Assembly: GCA_031761405.1 (NCBI GenBank)
Contig: JASEVX010000007.1
Coordinates: 28,174,859-28,238,858, forward strand
Direction of reading: 5' to 3'
From: Serripes groenlandicus
Lineage: Eukaryota; Mollusca; Bivalvia; Cardiida; Cardiidae
DNA: 64,000 bases
The position numbers and the translations under genes are program-made. The notes under the pieces are model-generated. The model did no database searches. It was not told where the DNA came from and saw only the letters and a program-made list of their open reading frames with translations. The stretch's first letter is position 1; each line of letters opens with the position of its first letter. Shown one piece after another: positions 31,105 through 46,100 of this stretch.

Positions 31105-34100
31105 CTGAAATGTAAAAACGAAAAACTTGTAATAATATCTGTTTGTTTGTAATTGTTTGATTGCAAGAACCTGCACATAACAAACTAGCTTTTCAGAAGG
31201 TGAATCAAATCATCATATATCAAACGAAACCTTCAGGCAAAGTACAGCATTGGAGTGATGAATATATTATTCATTTAACTCTTTCCAACATACGAGAATT
31301 CAGCAGCAGACGACTTTGAAAATATCTGGGGAAAAATATGGAAAATCTCTTTAAATTATAGTATTATTATTCAATAGAGTTGAAAACATTGTTGCAAAAG
31401 TCGTCAGATATGTGTGCATGTGGAAAAGATTCAAGTAAATCAGTCTTCCAGGAAGCTGAATGGGCAGAATAATGGACAATCTCTTTTGTAAAAATATCAT
31501 AGTAATGGCTGTTTTTATAATACAATTGTAAACTTTGGATAGACATAATTTTAAAAACATTTCGAAACTTAAAACTCTTTCCCACATACAACAAATCTGC
31601 AGCGGACGACTTTGAAATAATCTGAGTAAAAATGTGAAAAAAAATACAACAATAAAAGTATAATTATTGAATAGCATTAAAAACACTGTGGTAAAAGGGG
31701 AAATTACTCATCATGAGAAATTTCTCCTTTTGCCCAATTGTTTTTTTTAAAAAGTTGTCTTCTGCAGAGACGTCAAAATGAGTCTAATGAGGTAAAGGGT
31801 TAACCCCCCTTTCCAACATACAGACACTTTCTGACGCCTATGCAGCAGCATCCTCATAATGAACAATATTCAATAAATATATTTTCATTTATAGAGATTT
31901 GCAATAGTTTGGCCTAGATTATTTCAAAGTCGTCTACTGCAGGTTTGTTGAATATCATAAAGGGTTATCTAACGAGTTATCAATAAATAGGAAAAGCTCC
32001 TTTTTTTTTATATAATCAAATTCTTTACTTACCAGCTTTCGAACAATCTACATTGAATGTACACTGTTTGTTTCTATAACCTTTCTTTAATCCGTTTCCA
32101 TCACAAATGACCTTCGAGGCATCTGATTCGAAGGGTTGGAGTGATGCAAATTTACTCATTATGCTTGTCTTGGTTACAGTTTCTACAACTACGGAGGCTT
32201 GTTCCTGGTATCCACTTGGTTTGCCTTGACCTGAAAAAATAACGTTGTCCATTAGATATCATTTAGTTAGTATATATCCCTCCCTTTCCCACATACAAAT
32301 ATTTTCAGATGCCTCTGCAGCAGATTACTTAAGAAAATATTGTGGTAAAAAGAGAAAATGGTCATAATGAGCAACTTCTCTTTTTGATAAATGTTTTTAA
32401 CTCTTTTTCAATAATTGCACTTCCATTAGTAGATATTTTCAATATTTTTTTACTTTGATATATTCCGAAGTCGTCTGCTGCCAATTTGTTGTAAGTTGAT
32501 AGGGAGGGGTTAAATTTATTCATTTAACCCTTTCCGTCATATAGACTCTTTCTGACGCCTCTACAGCAGACGGCTTTTTGAAAACATGGAGACAGAAGAA
32601 GAAATTGCTCAAAACGAGCAATTTCTCCTTTTGTCACCATGTTTTCAACTTCATTTAATGATTGTACTTTCAAAGTCGTCTGCTGCAGAATTGTTGTATG
32701 TGGGAAAGGGTTGAATATGAAACAATTTTGTTTACTAGTGTCTCAGTGAGATGATTCTTTTGAGTACCCATAGCATAGGTTTGAAGAACAAATAAAGACT
32801 CAACCCTTTCCCACTTACAACAAATATGCAGCAGACGACTTTAAAAATGTCTTCTCAATAATATGGAAAATCTCCCAAAATGAAGACATTCTTATTGAAT
32901 AGAGTTGAAAACATTGTGTCTAAAGAAGAAATTGCTTGTTTTTAAGCAATTTCTTATTTTGTCACAAAGTTTTCAAAAGATGTCTGATGCAGAGGCATCA
33001 GAAGGCGTCTGTATGTGGGAAAGGGTACACATAATGCACCTCTTATGTAGAAATCTTAAGCTTCTCTTAAACACAGCTTCTGTGAACTGGCTGCTGTAAT
33101 ATAAACTGCAATACTTTTGTAAACAGCGTTATATGAAATGGGTTTACATATCTTACCTTCAACTCTTGCTTTGAATGGACTGCCAGCGATATTAGTACCG
33201 GCATATTTAATTGTAATAAGGTAGTCTCCGGGGGCAGTTGGTGTGTACGAAAATTCATAGCCTTCATCAACTTCTTTACATTCCATCTTCACCTTTGAAG
33301 GACCCTCGACTGTGACGGCCAAGGCACCTGATCCAGCGTTGATGGTGTTGACGATGAACTTAGCTGTCATACCTGGAATATTTAATAAGGGTCATTTAGC
33401 AGGGTCTTATAAGTGTGTTTGATGGAACACTTGTGTCGCTTTTACAATATGTCAGTTAAAGTGATGGTCAGACAGAGAAATGTACAGATTGAGTTAGAAC
33501 AAGGGATGTCAACAGTTACCGATATTACTAACCAGTTACTCGGTTTACCGTATAGATTCATAGACAATAAATATTCACTTGCTTCCGGGTTTTATTATTG
33601 ATGTTGTTGTTTTAACTCAACATTTCCCGTCCATGTATAAATCAGACTAGAACGTCGTTATCGGAACATTTTTAATTCATATCAACCAACTTTTTTCCTT
33701 TTTTTTTTCAATTTACAGAAAATATTCATTTTTTTACCGAAGTGACCATTATTCGATTTATAATATGTTAAATGAAAGAGGTGCATAGCTGCATATCTTT
33801 AAATACCAACTCAGGGGAAAATGTGTTAAAAACTACTCTTTAAATCTTCTAATCGTGTTCGAATTAATCACATTCATTACAATTATTTGTATTATCAAAA
33901 CAAATGCCGAATATAATTAATAAGTCATTATCATATAGTTCCATCCCTGCATAAAACATCATTTTTTTTTTAAAAGAAACAAACTGTCCTTTAATTAATC
34001 GTTAGATCAGCCACACTTATTCGATTAACACAACATAAACAAACGGTCATCAATAAAATCAAGTGTGGCCCTTTTCACAGTTATGTAAACATTCCCAATT

Positions 34101-37100
34101 GAGGTGTGAATAATAAACCTCAGTTACATTTGACAAATTGAAAAGAACAAAAGGTGAAACACAACTGTGTTTATATTTTATCTATTTTTCTGTGTACTTG
34201 GTTACTTGAATTACTAACCGATTAATCGAATAACATACAGTTAACTGAGTAACTGATTAATCGCTGACATCCCTAGTTTAAACCGATTACATGTATGTAA
34301 ATACATTTATAATTTTTCACAGGATTAAAGGCCATTGTTCCACAAACCGTCTCTTATGAGTTAATATTCAATCCTATATTGGGGTAGCAACGCTTTTGCC
34401 TCATACTACAAATCTTCAGCTGACGACTTTAAAAATATATAGACAAAGATATGAAAAATCTCAATAAATGAACATTTAATTAGTAAAAATACTTTTAAAC
34501 ATAGTGACAAAAGGAAAAAAATTGTTTTGCATTGACCTTTTCAACATGGGTTGCTGTAGATTTGTTGAATGTGGTACATGTTTAACCTTTACCCATATAA
34601 AGACACTTTCTGATGCCTCTGCAACAGACGACTTTTGAAAACATTGTTGCAAAAGGAAAGATTGCTCATAATGAGCAATTTCTCATTTTGCAACAACATT
34701 TTCAACTTTATTCAATAATTGTTCTTTCATTTCTAGAGAGTTTCTATATTTTTGACTACATGTTTCAAAGTCGTCTGCTGCAGATGTATTGTATGCGGTA
34801 CATGTTTAAGCCGACTCCATACAGAAGATTTGTTTTTCTTACCGGTCTTTCCACTCTTGAGTCCGTCGCCATAAGCCTGTACCATTCCAGGGTCAGCATG
34901 GACGGTTCCTACTTGGATACGGAAGGGACTGTCGGGGATCTGGCATCCGTCAAATGATACATATACTAAATGGGGTCCGTTCTCTCGGGGGATGAAGCGA
35001 ACGGCATATTCTCCTGTTGTGTAAAGTAAACTTATAAGTTTTCCATGTAACAAAAAAGTAGCAAATTTAAGACATTTAGCGTGTAAGATATATAAACAAA
35101 TTTGCCGATTTCTAAATAACTTAAGTCATAATATTTAGTTGCGCATTTTCATATGAACTTTACTTTGCATACTTTACATTACCACTAACACAGTATAGTA
35201 CTTAAATATATAGAACAGATTTCTTTTATTTTCAAGCATAAATCTACAAAATATGCAGCATATTCTTCTAAGGAAGAATGGATTTTAATCGACTCATTTT
35301 TACAATCAAATCTAGGCATCATTGCAGCAGACACTTCTTTTTGTAAAATACTTAATTTTAACAATTTCTCCCTTTAACCCTTTCCCTCATACGACAACTC
35401 TGCAGCAGACGACTTTGAACGTATTTTGTTAAAACATAGAAAATCTCCGTAATTGAATGGATAACCTATGACTAAAAGTGGAAAACATTGTGACAAAAGG
35501 AGAAATTGCACGTTTTGTGCAATTTCTTCTTTTGTCACTATGTTTTCAAAAAGCCGTCTGCTGTAGAGGCGTCAGAAAGCGTCTATATGAGGGAAAGGGT
35601 TAACACAATGTTGTCCATTTTGTTGAATGTCTCTGCAACAGACAACTTGTGAAAATATTGAACATTGTTTTAAAAGTGCACTTCAAATACAAAGAGTGCC
35701 GCAGAGTGAACATCAACGCTCATCTGTTTTTTTAAGTCGAAAAAGGGCATTTCTAATTAGTTATTAAAGTGTGAGTTATGTGACTTGGTATAGACATGCA
35801 CATTGTTCCTAGCCACACTTGTTCCAAGTTTCGTTTGAAAATGTTGAAAGGTTTTAGAGTTATGAGGTAAGGTTGAAGTTTTGTGATGAAGCAGACAACC
35901 CCAAGGGAATCACAATAGCCAGACTTTTTTTCTTTTTCTTAGAAAAACAGACTAGCTAATAAAAACGTGTTCAGACAAATGAAACGAAAAACTTACCTTC
36001 GTCAATTTCCTGTACAAGAGCCTCATCTTCCGTACCAGAGGGACTGTGGACACGGGCCTGGAGTTTGCCTTTAGGTGCCCCATTAAAGTTTACGACGAAT
36101 GAGCAGGGTTTACCGATCGTTAATCCCTTGGACTGTAGGGATCGGACAGAAATCTTCTTGGCATCACCGATGCTTGGTGTGATTGGTACACGGAAGGGCG
36201 AGTCTGGGATATGTTCATCGTTGAACTTAATAGAGACCATGTACTCTCCTGGAAAAATAATACAAAAGCGTTTATTAAAACAGTTATAGACAACATTAAT
36301 TTTGATACCTCTATAGCCAAATGATTTATGAAAGCATTGTATGGAAACAAGAAATACATGTTTATACATATGAGCAAATTTCTTCTTTCCCAGGCAATGC
36401 TTTCAATTCTACATCAAATTTATTATAATAATTTTACAAATACATGTATAATAATTTTACAAATACATGTATAATATTTAACCCATCTAATGCTTTTCAA
36501 AATATAGATGACATCAATCCATTCCCTCATACAGACACATTCTGATGCATTTGCTGCAGATGACTTTTGAAAACATTGTGACAAAGGGAGAAAGTGGCTT
36601 ATAATGAGCACTTTCTCCCTTTGACACAATGTTTTCAACTCTATTCGATTATTATACTTTCCCTCATCGAGATTTTCCATTATTTTCCTAAACGTTTTAA
36701 TAGTTTTCTTCTGCAAATTTCTTGTATGTGGGAAATTGGGATTAAAACTTTATATATTGATCAATGAAACAGTGAATTTTTATACATAACTTAACCTTAC
36801 ATCATTTTCTTTATTTCCCTTTCGATTGAATCATTTTATGATACAGACACTATTTGATCCCTCTGCAGCATATGACTTATGAAGAGAGGGTGTGAAAAGT
36901 AGAAATAGCACACCATGAGCACTTTTATCTCCTCAAAATATTTTCTACTCTCTTTTGAGATCAATTTCTCTTATCTGGCAATGCTTTCTAATCTATATCA
37001 ACCAAAATATATATATTTGTGAATAAAATTAATAGATTTTTTCAAAAGTGTTTGAAGTGGACAACTTCTGATAATTTCATATCTGTGAATCATTGAGCAG

Positions 37101-40100
37101 AGTTGGAAACATTGTGGCAAAAGGAGAAATTGCTCATATTCCTTTTGCCACAATGTTTTTCAAAAGTCGTCTGCAACTGGGACAGGATGCTGACCTGGTT
37201 CTGACACTGTGTATGTGACACCGCAGGATCCATCTTTCCTGTCTTCAAAGTCCACCTCCGCTTTGGATGGGCCTTCTACAGCAATAGAGAGACCTCCAGC
37301 TCCTGCCTCTCTTGTGTAAATGTTGAACTCATCTGAAACAATTTTCAATGTATTCATTCATTTCTGTATGAACTATTCATAACATTCAGTATACTGTTTT
37401 AATTATATTTAAAATATTTTTATTATATTCATTCATTTATGATTGGAATATTCAATATTTATTCATTTACGTTTGAAATATTCAATATATTTAATCATTA
37501 ATGTTTAAAATACTCAATATATTTATTCATTAATGTTTTAAATACTCAATATATTTATTCCTTTTGGTTTGAATATTCAATATAATTATTAATTTCGGTA
37601 TTCAATAAATTCATTCATTTTGGTATGAAATTTTCAATATATTCATGCATACACTTTGAAATATTTAATACATTTATTCATCATCTAGCCGGCATGGTTC
37701 AGTCGGTAGTAACTGGAGCTATTCCAGGACAGACTTAGATCTAGTTGTATTTCAAAACCAGTCATTGACTTGGCTAGATCTGAAGGTCATGCAAAATAGC
37801 ACTTTCAGATATAAAACGAATCTGCAGCAGACGACTTTGAAAACATCAGGGCAAAAAATAAGAAAACTCAACAAATAAAAGTATGATTGTTGTATAGATT
37901 TGAAAACAATGTGGCAAAAGGAGAAATTGCTCCATTATGAGCAGTTTGTTCTTTTGCCACAATGTTTTCCAAAGTATACTGCAAGTGAGTTAAAATGTGT
38001 CTGTGTGTGGAAAAGGGTTATTATAATGTCCTATATTGCATAGGATCAACCCTTTCCCTCATATAAAACGCTTTTTGACGCCTCTGCAGCAGACAGCGTT
38101 TTTAAAAACATAGTGACAAAAGAAGAAATTGCACAAAACGTCTAATTTCTCCTTTTGCCACAATGTTTTCCACATTTTGTCATAGGTTATCCATTCAATT
38201 ATGGAGATTTTCTATGTTTTCATAAAATACGTTCAAAGTTGTCTGCTGCAGAATTGTCGTATGAGGGAAAGGGTTAATTTAATTTCGTGCATCATACACA
38301 CAATTATTTCAGTACACTTACTTGGTGAATCTATCTCCCCTCTAACAAGACCCATACCAGCAGCGTGCACCTTGTGAGCACCACCGTCGCCGATGGGTCC
38401 TACTGTGAACTGGAAGGGACTGCCAGGGATGTGCATATCCTTGTGTTTTACACTGACTGTGTGAATACCCATCTCCTTTGGCACGAATTTGATGCTGTAG
38501 TGACAGTCGTCGAGACTGACGACGTCACAGAGTTCTGTCACACCAGCCGGACTGGTTACGGAAGCTGTCATGTCGAATGGACTGGTGCCTGAAATATTGC
38601 AGTAAAGCTTTTTGACTTGTTTGTTCATTCTTTTAAAAGTATCATTTAGTATCATTTAGAGTTTTAAGCAAATAGAAACTTAAAATATAAAGGAAGTTAT
38701 TATTTTATGATGAGTGAACTAAAAGAACTTCCACTATGAAATGAAATGAAAAGAAAAAGACAAGTCTACAACGATAAATTATGTTTCCTATCACAGGACA
38801 TGTTGTTGGAACAAGAAACTGAAAACTTTTTACTTGATTAGTTTGATAATTTCCTAAGGTACTATAGATACTCTTTCACATGATTATTGATACCAATATG
38901 GGAAAAGGAGGAATTGGTGTACCTCTTTTGAACGCCCTGTGGAAAAAGAAGATATAAGCAACTTCTCCTTTGGTCACAAGGTTTTCAAAATCATCAGTAT
39001 TTCAAGGATTATGTGTGTTGCCTGCCAACATGTCAGAAAGAGAAAGTGTTATGGACAATGAGGAAGGGATCTAAGGCCGGTGACAAAAAACCTAATGTTT
39101 TATTCATTCTAACCCCCCTTTCCCGGACACAAGAACAGTGCAGCAGCAGACTACTTTGAAAACATCTTGACATCAATATGGAAAATCTCTGCAAATGAAA
39201 GAAAAATAATTGAATAAAGTTGAAAATATTGTGATAAACAGGAGAAATTTCTTCATTTGCCACATTTTTTTCACAAGTCCTTTGCAGCAGATGTGGCAAA
39301 ATGCTTCTGCAAGTGAAAAAGGGTTCTTGTAGCAGTATTGAAAAGGCAATGGTACATTAAATGAATAAAAGGGGTAGACTGAAGGACAACAAGCAGAAAG
39401 GTGGAATCATTTCTCTTCATTACAAATAATAGGAAAATAAGTTTGGTACTACATAAACTGAAATTTGAAACGGATTATCACACTGTAAAAATATGTGAAA
39501 TATGTAAAGATTTAACCCTTAACCTGCTTTATACGCCTGAAGTATTCCTGTACTGATCATAGGGATAAACATCAGTATTAGCATGGCAAACTTTTAATTA
39601 ACCCTTTCTCACAGATAGATTAATTTTGAAGCATACAACTTTTGAAAAAATTGTGGCAAAGGGAGTAATTGCCCTTAATGAGCAATCTCTCCTTTTGCCA
39701 CAATATATTCAACTATTCTATAAAATTATACTTTCAAATATAAAGATTTTCCATATTATTGCTTAAATTGATTCAAAGTCGTGAATGTGGGAAAAGATAA
39801 ATAAAAAGTCTTTGAATCTTAAATATCTTTCAATCTGACTGCATCCAAGAAGACATCAAGTTTTCCTTGAAGTCTTATAATGCCAATTGATTTTCTTAAC
39901 CCTTTCCCTCATACGACAATTCTGCAGCAGACGACTTTGAACAAATTTTGTCAAAAAGTACAAAATCTCTATAATTGAATGGATAACCTATGACTAAAAG
40001 TGGAAAACATTGTGTCAAAAGGAGAAATTGCTTGTTTTGAGCAATTTCTTCTTTTGTCACTATGTTTTCAAAAAACCGTCTGCTACAAAGGCATCAGAAA

Positions 40101-43100
40101 GCGTCTATATGAGAAAAAGGGTTAAATAATCATTATAGGTTAGATAATTAAAGACAAATAAGTAATTTACAACCAAACAGGTTAAAAGTTAAGTTTGAAT
40201 GAATTCTCTTCAAACTGCAAAAAGAGTATAAAAAGTCGTAACAGTCTGGACATGACCGTATCACAGGAATTTTACAACAGAAATGCCGTAACTTTCAACA
40301 AGGTCGCATGCGTTTTGCAAAATTGTCAGCGAAAATGGACAACACTTACATAGAAAGCCATAAAACTGCTTTCAACTTCATGAACAATTTAAATTACATC
40401 AAAAATATAGATTGAAATTCTGAAAAACATGCATAGAAAGTAACTTTTCCGAAATAAAAACATAAAAATAATGTTTGAGTCTTCAAATAAATAAGCTTTC
40501 ATTTCTGAGAAATGGAGTTGGAATGGCATAAACATTGAGTTGCTATGGAAACACACAGGGGGAGATGAAGGTCAAGGACACCTGGTTACGTTACAAACCT
40601 TGTTGAACCACCTCTGAGACAGTTCTCATTAGGAATGATACTAAAAATAGAACCATAGGAGTCAAGTGTACAGTTACTGATCAAAAGAATTGTGAAAACA
40701 GGCTCATGTGAATTATGAAGATGAAAATCAATGATTATTAACCCTTTCCCTCATGCGACAATTCTGCAGCAGACGACTTTGAACACATTTTATCAAAAAA
40801 TAAAAAATCTCTATAAATGAAGGGATAACCTTTGACTAAAAGTGGAAAACATTGTGGCAAAAGGAGAAATTGCACGTTTTGTGCAATTTCTTCTTTTGTC
40901 ACTATGTTTTCAAATAGCCGTCTGCTGCAGAGGCGTCAGAAAGCGTCTATATGAGGGAAAGGGTTAAAAGAAGAATGAAAGCTTTAACTCTTTCCCACAT
41001 ACAACAGATCTGCAGCAGACAACTTTGAAAACATCTGAACAATAAAGTGGAAAATCTCCCTAAATGAAGACAAACTTATTGAATCAAGTTGAAAACATGT
41101 TGACAAAATTGCTTGTTTTGAGAAATTTCTTCTTTTGTCCCCATGTTTTCAAAAAGCTGTCTGCTGCAAAGGCGTAAGAAGGCGTCTTAATGAGGGAAAG
41201 GGTTGAAAGAATAATGAAAGCTTTAATATATGTTACTGAAAGAGAAAAAGTATTTAATTAAGAGAATCAAGGAACAGGTTTGATGTGAATGAGATTTCTA
41301 TGAAAATTGCAAATAAAGGTAGAAAAAATCACCACAAAGATGAAAACTTAATTAGATCAATCACTGCAATCACTCAATGAATTAGCGGAATGATATGAAG
41401 CGAGAAATATTTGTGTTATTTTATTATGTTACTTATTACAGAACTACATGTATTTGTGTTATTTTATCATGTTACTTATTACAGAAATATTTGTGTTATT
41501 TTATTATGTTACTTATTACATATCTTAGGTAGCATTTCAGTTCAAATGATACTGTCAATTATTTTTCTTTCTAAACCATGACTTTGGTACTCTCCTCATA
41601 CAGCCAACATTTTATGATTTGACATCTTTTGAAAACAATTGCAGGGAAAAAGGTGGGCTGAATTTTCATTTAAAGGGATTTTCAACATTTTCTGAAATGT
41701 TTTGTTATTTGGGAAAGTGTTAACAAAAGCATCATAATCCTTACCAATATATGAAATAAATATCCATAAGATCTGGTGGCAGAATTTGTTCGAGGTACAT
41801 TTTGTATTCACTGTCTCGTTATCACAGTAAGAATGTTTCGTTATTCATAATATGTTACATTCCTTCTATTCTGAATATCAGTCATGAAGTATTTTACACT
41901 TTAGTTTCCACTTAAATTTTTATTCTCTGCTTTTCCTATTTCCATGTAGAATAAATTTACGCAACTTTGTTGTTTTTTTAACTTAAGCATCCACTCACTT
42001 CCTATGCTTCTTTTCTTAGTTATACATTTTCATTTAATATTCTTAATTTTCACTATTAAAGTAACAATGACTAAAAATTTGATTATTTTATTTCCTTTTT
42101 CTCAAACCATGACATTTGACAAGAATTAATATCCATCACTTGTTACTACTTGTTACTATCATTATATCATTCGTCAAATGCTTTAGAATTTAAGATTTTC
42201 CTAAGATTTGATAACTCTTTCCCACATACAACAAATCTACAGCAGACAACTTTGAAAACTGTGTAGAATCTTTAAAATGAAAAATAGTAAAAAACATTGT
42301 GGTAATTAAGGAGAAATTGCTCATCATGAGCAATTTTTCCTTTAGTCACAATATTTCTATAAGACTTATTCTACAAAATTTGTCTTCAAGAGGGAAAAGG
42401 TTAGTCAACTATTACTGTATATTGAATTCACAAAATAATATCTTCAATTTTATCTTTTCCATCCTTGGAGAATAAATTAGCATTTTGGTGGGAGGGAATT
42501 TACTGGGTTAACCCATTCCCTCATATAGACGCTTTCTGACGGCCTCTGCAGTAGACAGCTTTTTGAAAACATAGTGACAAAAGAAGAAATTGCTCAAAAC
42601 GAGCAATTTCTACTTTTGCCACAATGTTTTCCACTTTTCGTCATAGATTATCCATTCAATTAAAGAGATTTTCCAGTTTTTGACAAAGTACGTTCAAAGT
42701 CATCTGCTGCAGAATTGTCGTATGAGGGAAAGGGTTAAAGGTACAGAAAGTTCAAGGCTGTTTATATCTTTGACAATCCAAACTTTACTCAGAATAACCT
42801 TCTACTTGAGTGAGATGAGTTTTGATGATTATGCATCAAATGTTGCATACCTATCTTCATTTGGTTTCAAAGCAATTGTAACATAAAATACCATATCAGG
42901 TTTTCAGTTAATTAAATTGAATGCATCAACTTGAATTTATCTGATGTCAAATATGCTGACTTAACTTCCCTCATTTAATTGAGCAGAATGCATTTACTCT
43001 GAGAAAAATCTAGAGAGTTTTTCTGACATTGGCAACTTGAATTGTCATGAACAGGTCATGTATAAGTAATAAATAAGTAATACATAAGCTGTCAATAAAG

Positions 43101-46100
43101 GTTTAGTATAAATGTTGCTGCAGCAATAAGAAAGTTTCTGTAACCTATTTCCTCAGAAAACTGCATATTAACCCTTTCCCTCATGCACCAAATCTGCAGC
43201 TGGAACTTTGCGACCATTTGAAAAATCTCTTTAAATAAGAGTATAAATATTAAATATGTTGAAACCATCGAGGCAAAAGGAGCAAATTCTCCTTTTGCTA
43301 CAACGTTTTCAAAAATCATCTGCTGCAGATTTGTCATAATTGCAATACATGAAAGAAAGAACTAAGCTTAGCCACTGCTATTATGTTACTACTAAGAGTC
43401 TTGTGTGTTTAAACACATATGAAATAAAAAAAAATATTGCAAATAAGAAGTCATGTGTATATTGCGTGTACATGAGGAATATATAACAATATCAGTTTAA
43501 TATACTTATATTTCTATGTCAATAGAAGTTGTTATGTATTCATTATGTTACAGTTCTATTTACATTGCCATTATAAGCTATAATTTCTTGATCCGCAATA
43601 TTTTTAAAAGAGAAATCAATAGTACTGAGGGAAAGATTTCAGGTCAAGTTATCATGTAACATCAAAAATTATGCACAAAACAACCTTAATGACTGAAAGC
43701 TTGAAACCACCGACACAACTACATCTGAACGTGATCTTACCTGGAATTTTAAGACTAAGTTCACATTCGCTGCCAACGTGAGTGATATCAGCTGCCTCTC
43801 GATGTCTCATGATTCTCTCTGTGATCTTTTCTGAGGCCTCTCCTCCAACCTTCACCTTGAATGGACTGCCTGTAATTAAAGAAGAAAGATTTGTTATAGT
43901 CTAATCCTAAAATGGACTCCTCTAGCTTTACTATCACAATTTTGATAGTTTCAGATTGGTGAATGTTTATTGGGAAAAATTCCCTAATGAATCAATAGAT
44001 ATGGTCTTGTATATCTTCTATTCATGATTATGATTTGCACCAATTTGCATTCAAAATTGAAAGTTAGTACAAAGTTCACAAACCGACTGCCATGGTGATT
44101 CCAGTATACCCCAGACAAACTTTGATTGAAGGGGTATATAATTACCTTTCCCGCATACAACAACATTTCTGTAGATGACTCTTAACACATTGAGTTTCTG
44201 GACAGAGTTGAAAAGATCTTTTTTTTTGTCACACTTCTGCTACATATGCGTTAGAAAGTGTCTATTTGTTTGAAACGGTTAAGAGATTATTGAATGAATA
44301 AGATTTAGTCCCAACCATCTTATCTTAATCAAGAGAATATAAATGGATGCATAATCAGCTACAAAGAACACTATATCTTTTGATAAATGACATAAAAATG
44401 AAATGTTACTTTACCTGGAACATGTTCATCAGCAAATTTGATGTTGATGATGTAAACTCCGGGTTCTGTGGGTTTGTATGTGACTCTACAGGTACCATCC
44501 TCGTTGTCAAGGCACTCAATGTCGGCCTTACTGGGTCCTTCAATGGACAGGCTAAGTCCTCCGTAACCTGGTGACACAAACAATGAGACATTGATAAAGA
44601 AACAATAATGACATAATATGAGTCAGCTCACTGAAAACTGACATTGACCGAGTTGTTTTTTACCCTTTCCAGGACCCATTTTGAAGCATCTGCAACAGAC
44701 AAATTTCTGCCTAGATGTTTTCAAAGTATCTTGAAGAGTCAGTATTGGTCATAAAGGTTTTTCAGGGACTACTAGGTTACTAGAAGGTTTGTACGACATA
44801 ATGATGAACAGAGATTCTTATCAGACGGCGCCAGCAACAGGTTGATCTGGATGTTCGCTGGTTGCAACATCAAGAAAGTCAAATTACATGAGTCATTTCC
44901 AACGAGGTTTAGTGAATGTAATGGATCAATGTAATGTAACCACAAAACAGATGACACAAATTAAATATGTATAATATACATTTTGGCAAAAGGAAAAGGA
45001 AAAAAGCTTTCAATTCGATTTTAATTAACTAAGCATTTTTTGCTTTTCTTTGCCTAGATCTTATTTGATTGATTGTTTGGTGTTTTATGCCACTTTCAAC
45101 AAGTTTTCAGTTTTATCACAGCGTTTCCTTGGTAAGTTACCAGAACTACTGGTCGATTTATCCTGACATCAGCCAATCAGTTGTAATGCTAAGGAGGGCA
45201 GCCATAACTACCATTTTTAGTCTTTGGATATGACCTGGCCGGGCAACCCAGCTCTACCTCTACACCAACGAAATGGTATAGACTTTATTTGAAGTCATCT
45301 TCTACAGCTTTGTTGTATATGGAAAAGGTTAAAAATAAACAACACAAACCTGCTTCTCTGGTGTCCACAATGAATTCATTGACCTCATTAGCCATGGCTT
45401 CACTGAGTCCTTTTCCGTAGACCTTGACCTTGCTAGCATTTCCAAGCTCACTTTCACCGACGGTGATCCTGAATGGGCTGTTTGCGATGTGTTGACCGTC
45501 ACGGTACACGTTTACAAGATGTTCTCCAGTCTCGCGTGGTGTGAATGAGATTCCTGTTCATAAAAGAGAAAAAACATGAATTAAATATAAAAAAAAAATA
45601 CAGAATTTTTTCTGTATAGCCAAAACCTCTTTTGAGCGACAGTTTAACATTTTCCCTATACCAATGAACAAATGTTGGTTATTTTATTTCTGATTTCTGG
45701 GATGGATTTAAAAAAACATTTCAAAGTTGCTTACATTCAGATTCATTAAGTGACTCCCTGTCATTCAGACTGGCAGAACAAGAAGGATGGAACAAATGTG
45801 ATTCCTGCCAATATGTCAGTAACTGAAAGCATGACAGACAAATAGACATTTTGATGCATCTGTAGCAGACGACATTTGAAAACACCAATTCAACTATTTT
45901 TCAGTAATTTCACCTTCATTTCTAGAGATTTTCCGAATCTTGTATAGATGTTTTCAAAGTCGTCTGCTGCAGATTTATTGTATGTGGAAAAGGGTTAATG
46001 ATAACACACAATCCTAACAAAACCAAATTGAACCAGATCGGAACTTACCAAGATGTCCATTTGGCAGACGTTTCAACATGCATGGTTCTTCATGGCCGGA

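Noticed and set aside
36120..36377. Alternative-frame ORFs over filamin exons (also 44406, 49938, 50187)
   Set aside because: Shadow frames of recognised filamin coding exons.
37160..37194. Extension of the filamin exon into PVPVADDF
   Set aside because: This is read-through of the donor into a MITE arm; splicing at 37195 gives [11 protein letters not shown], the conserved filamin sequence.
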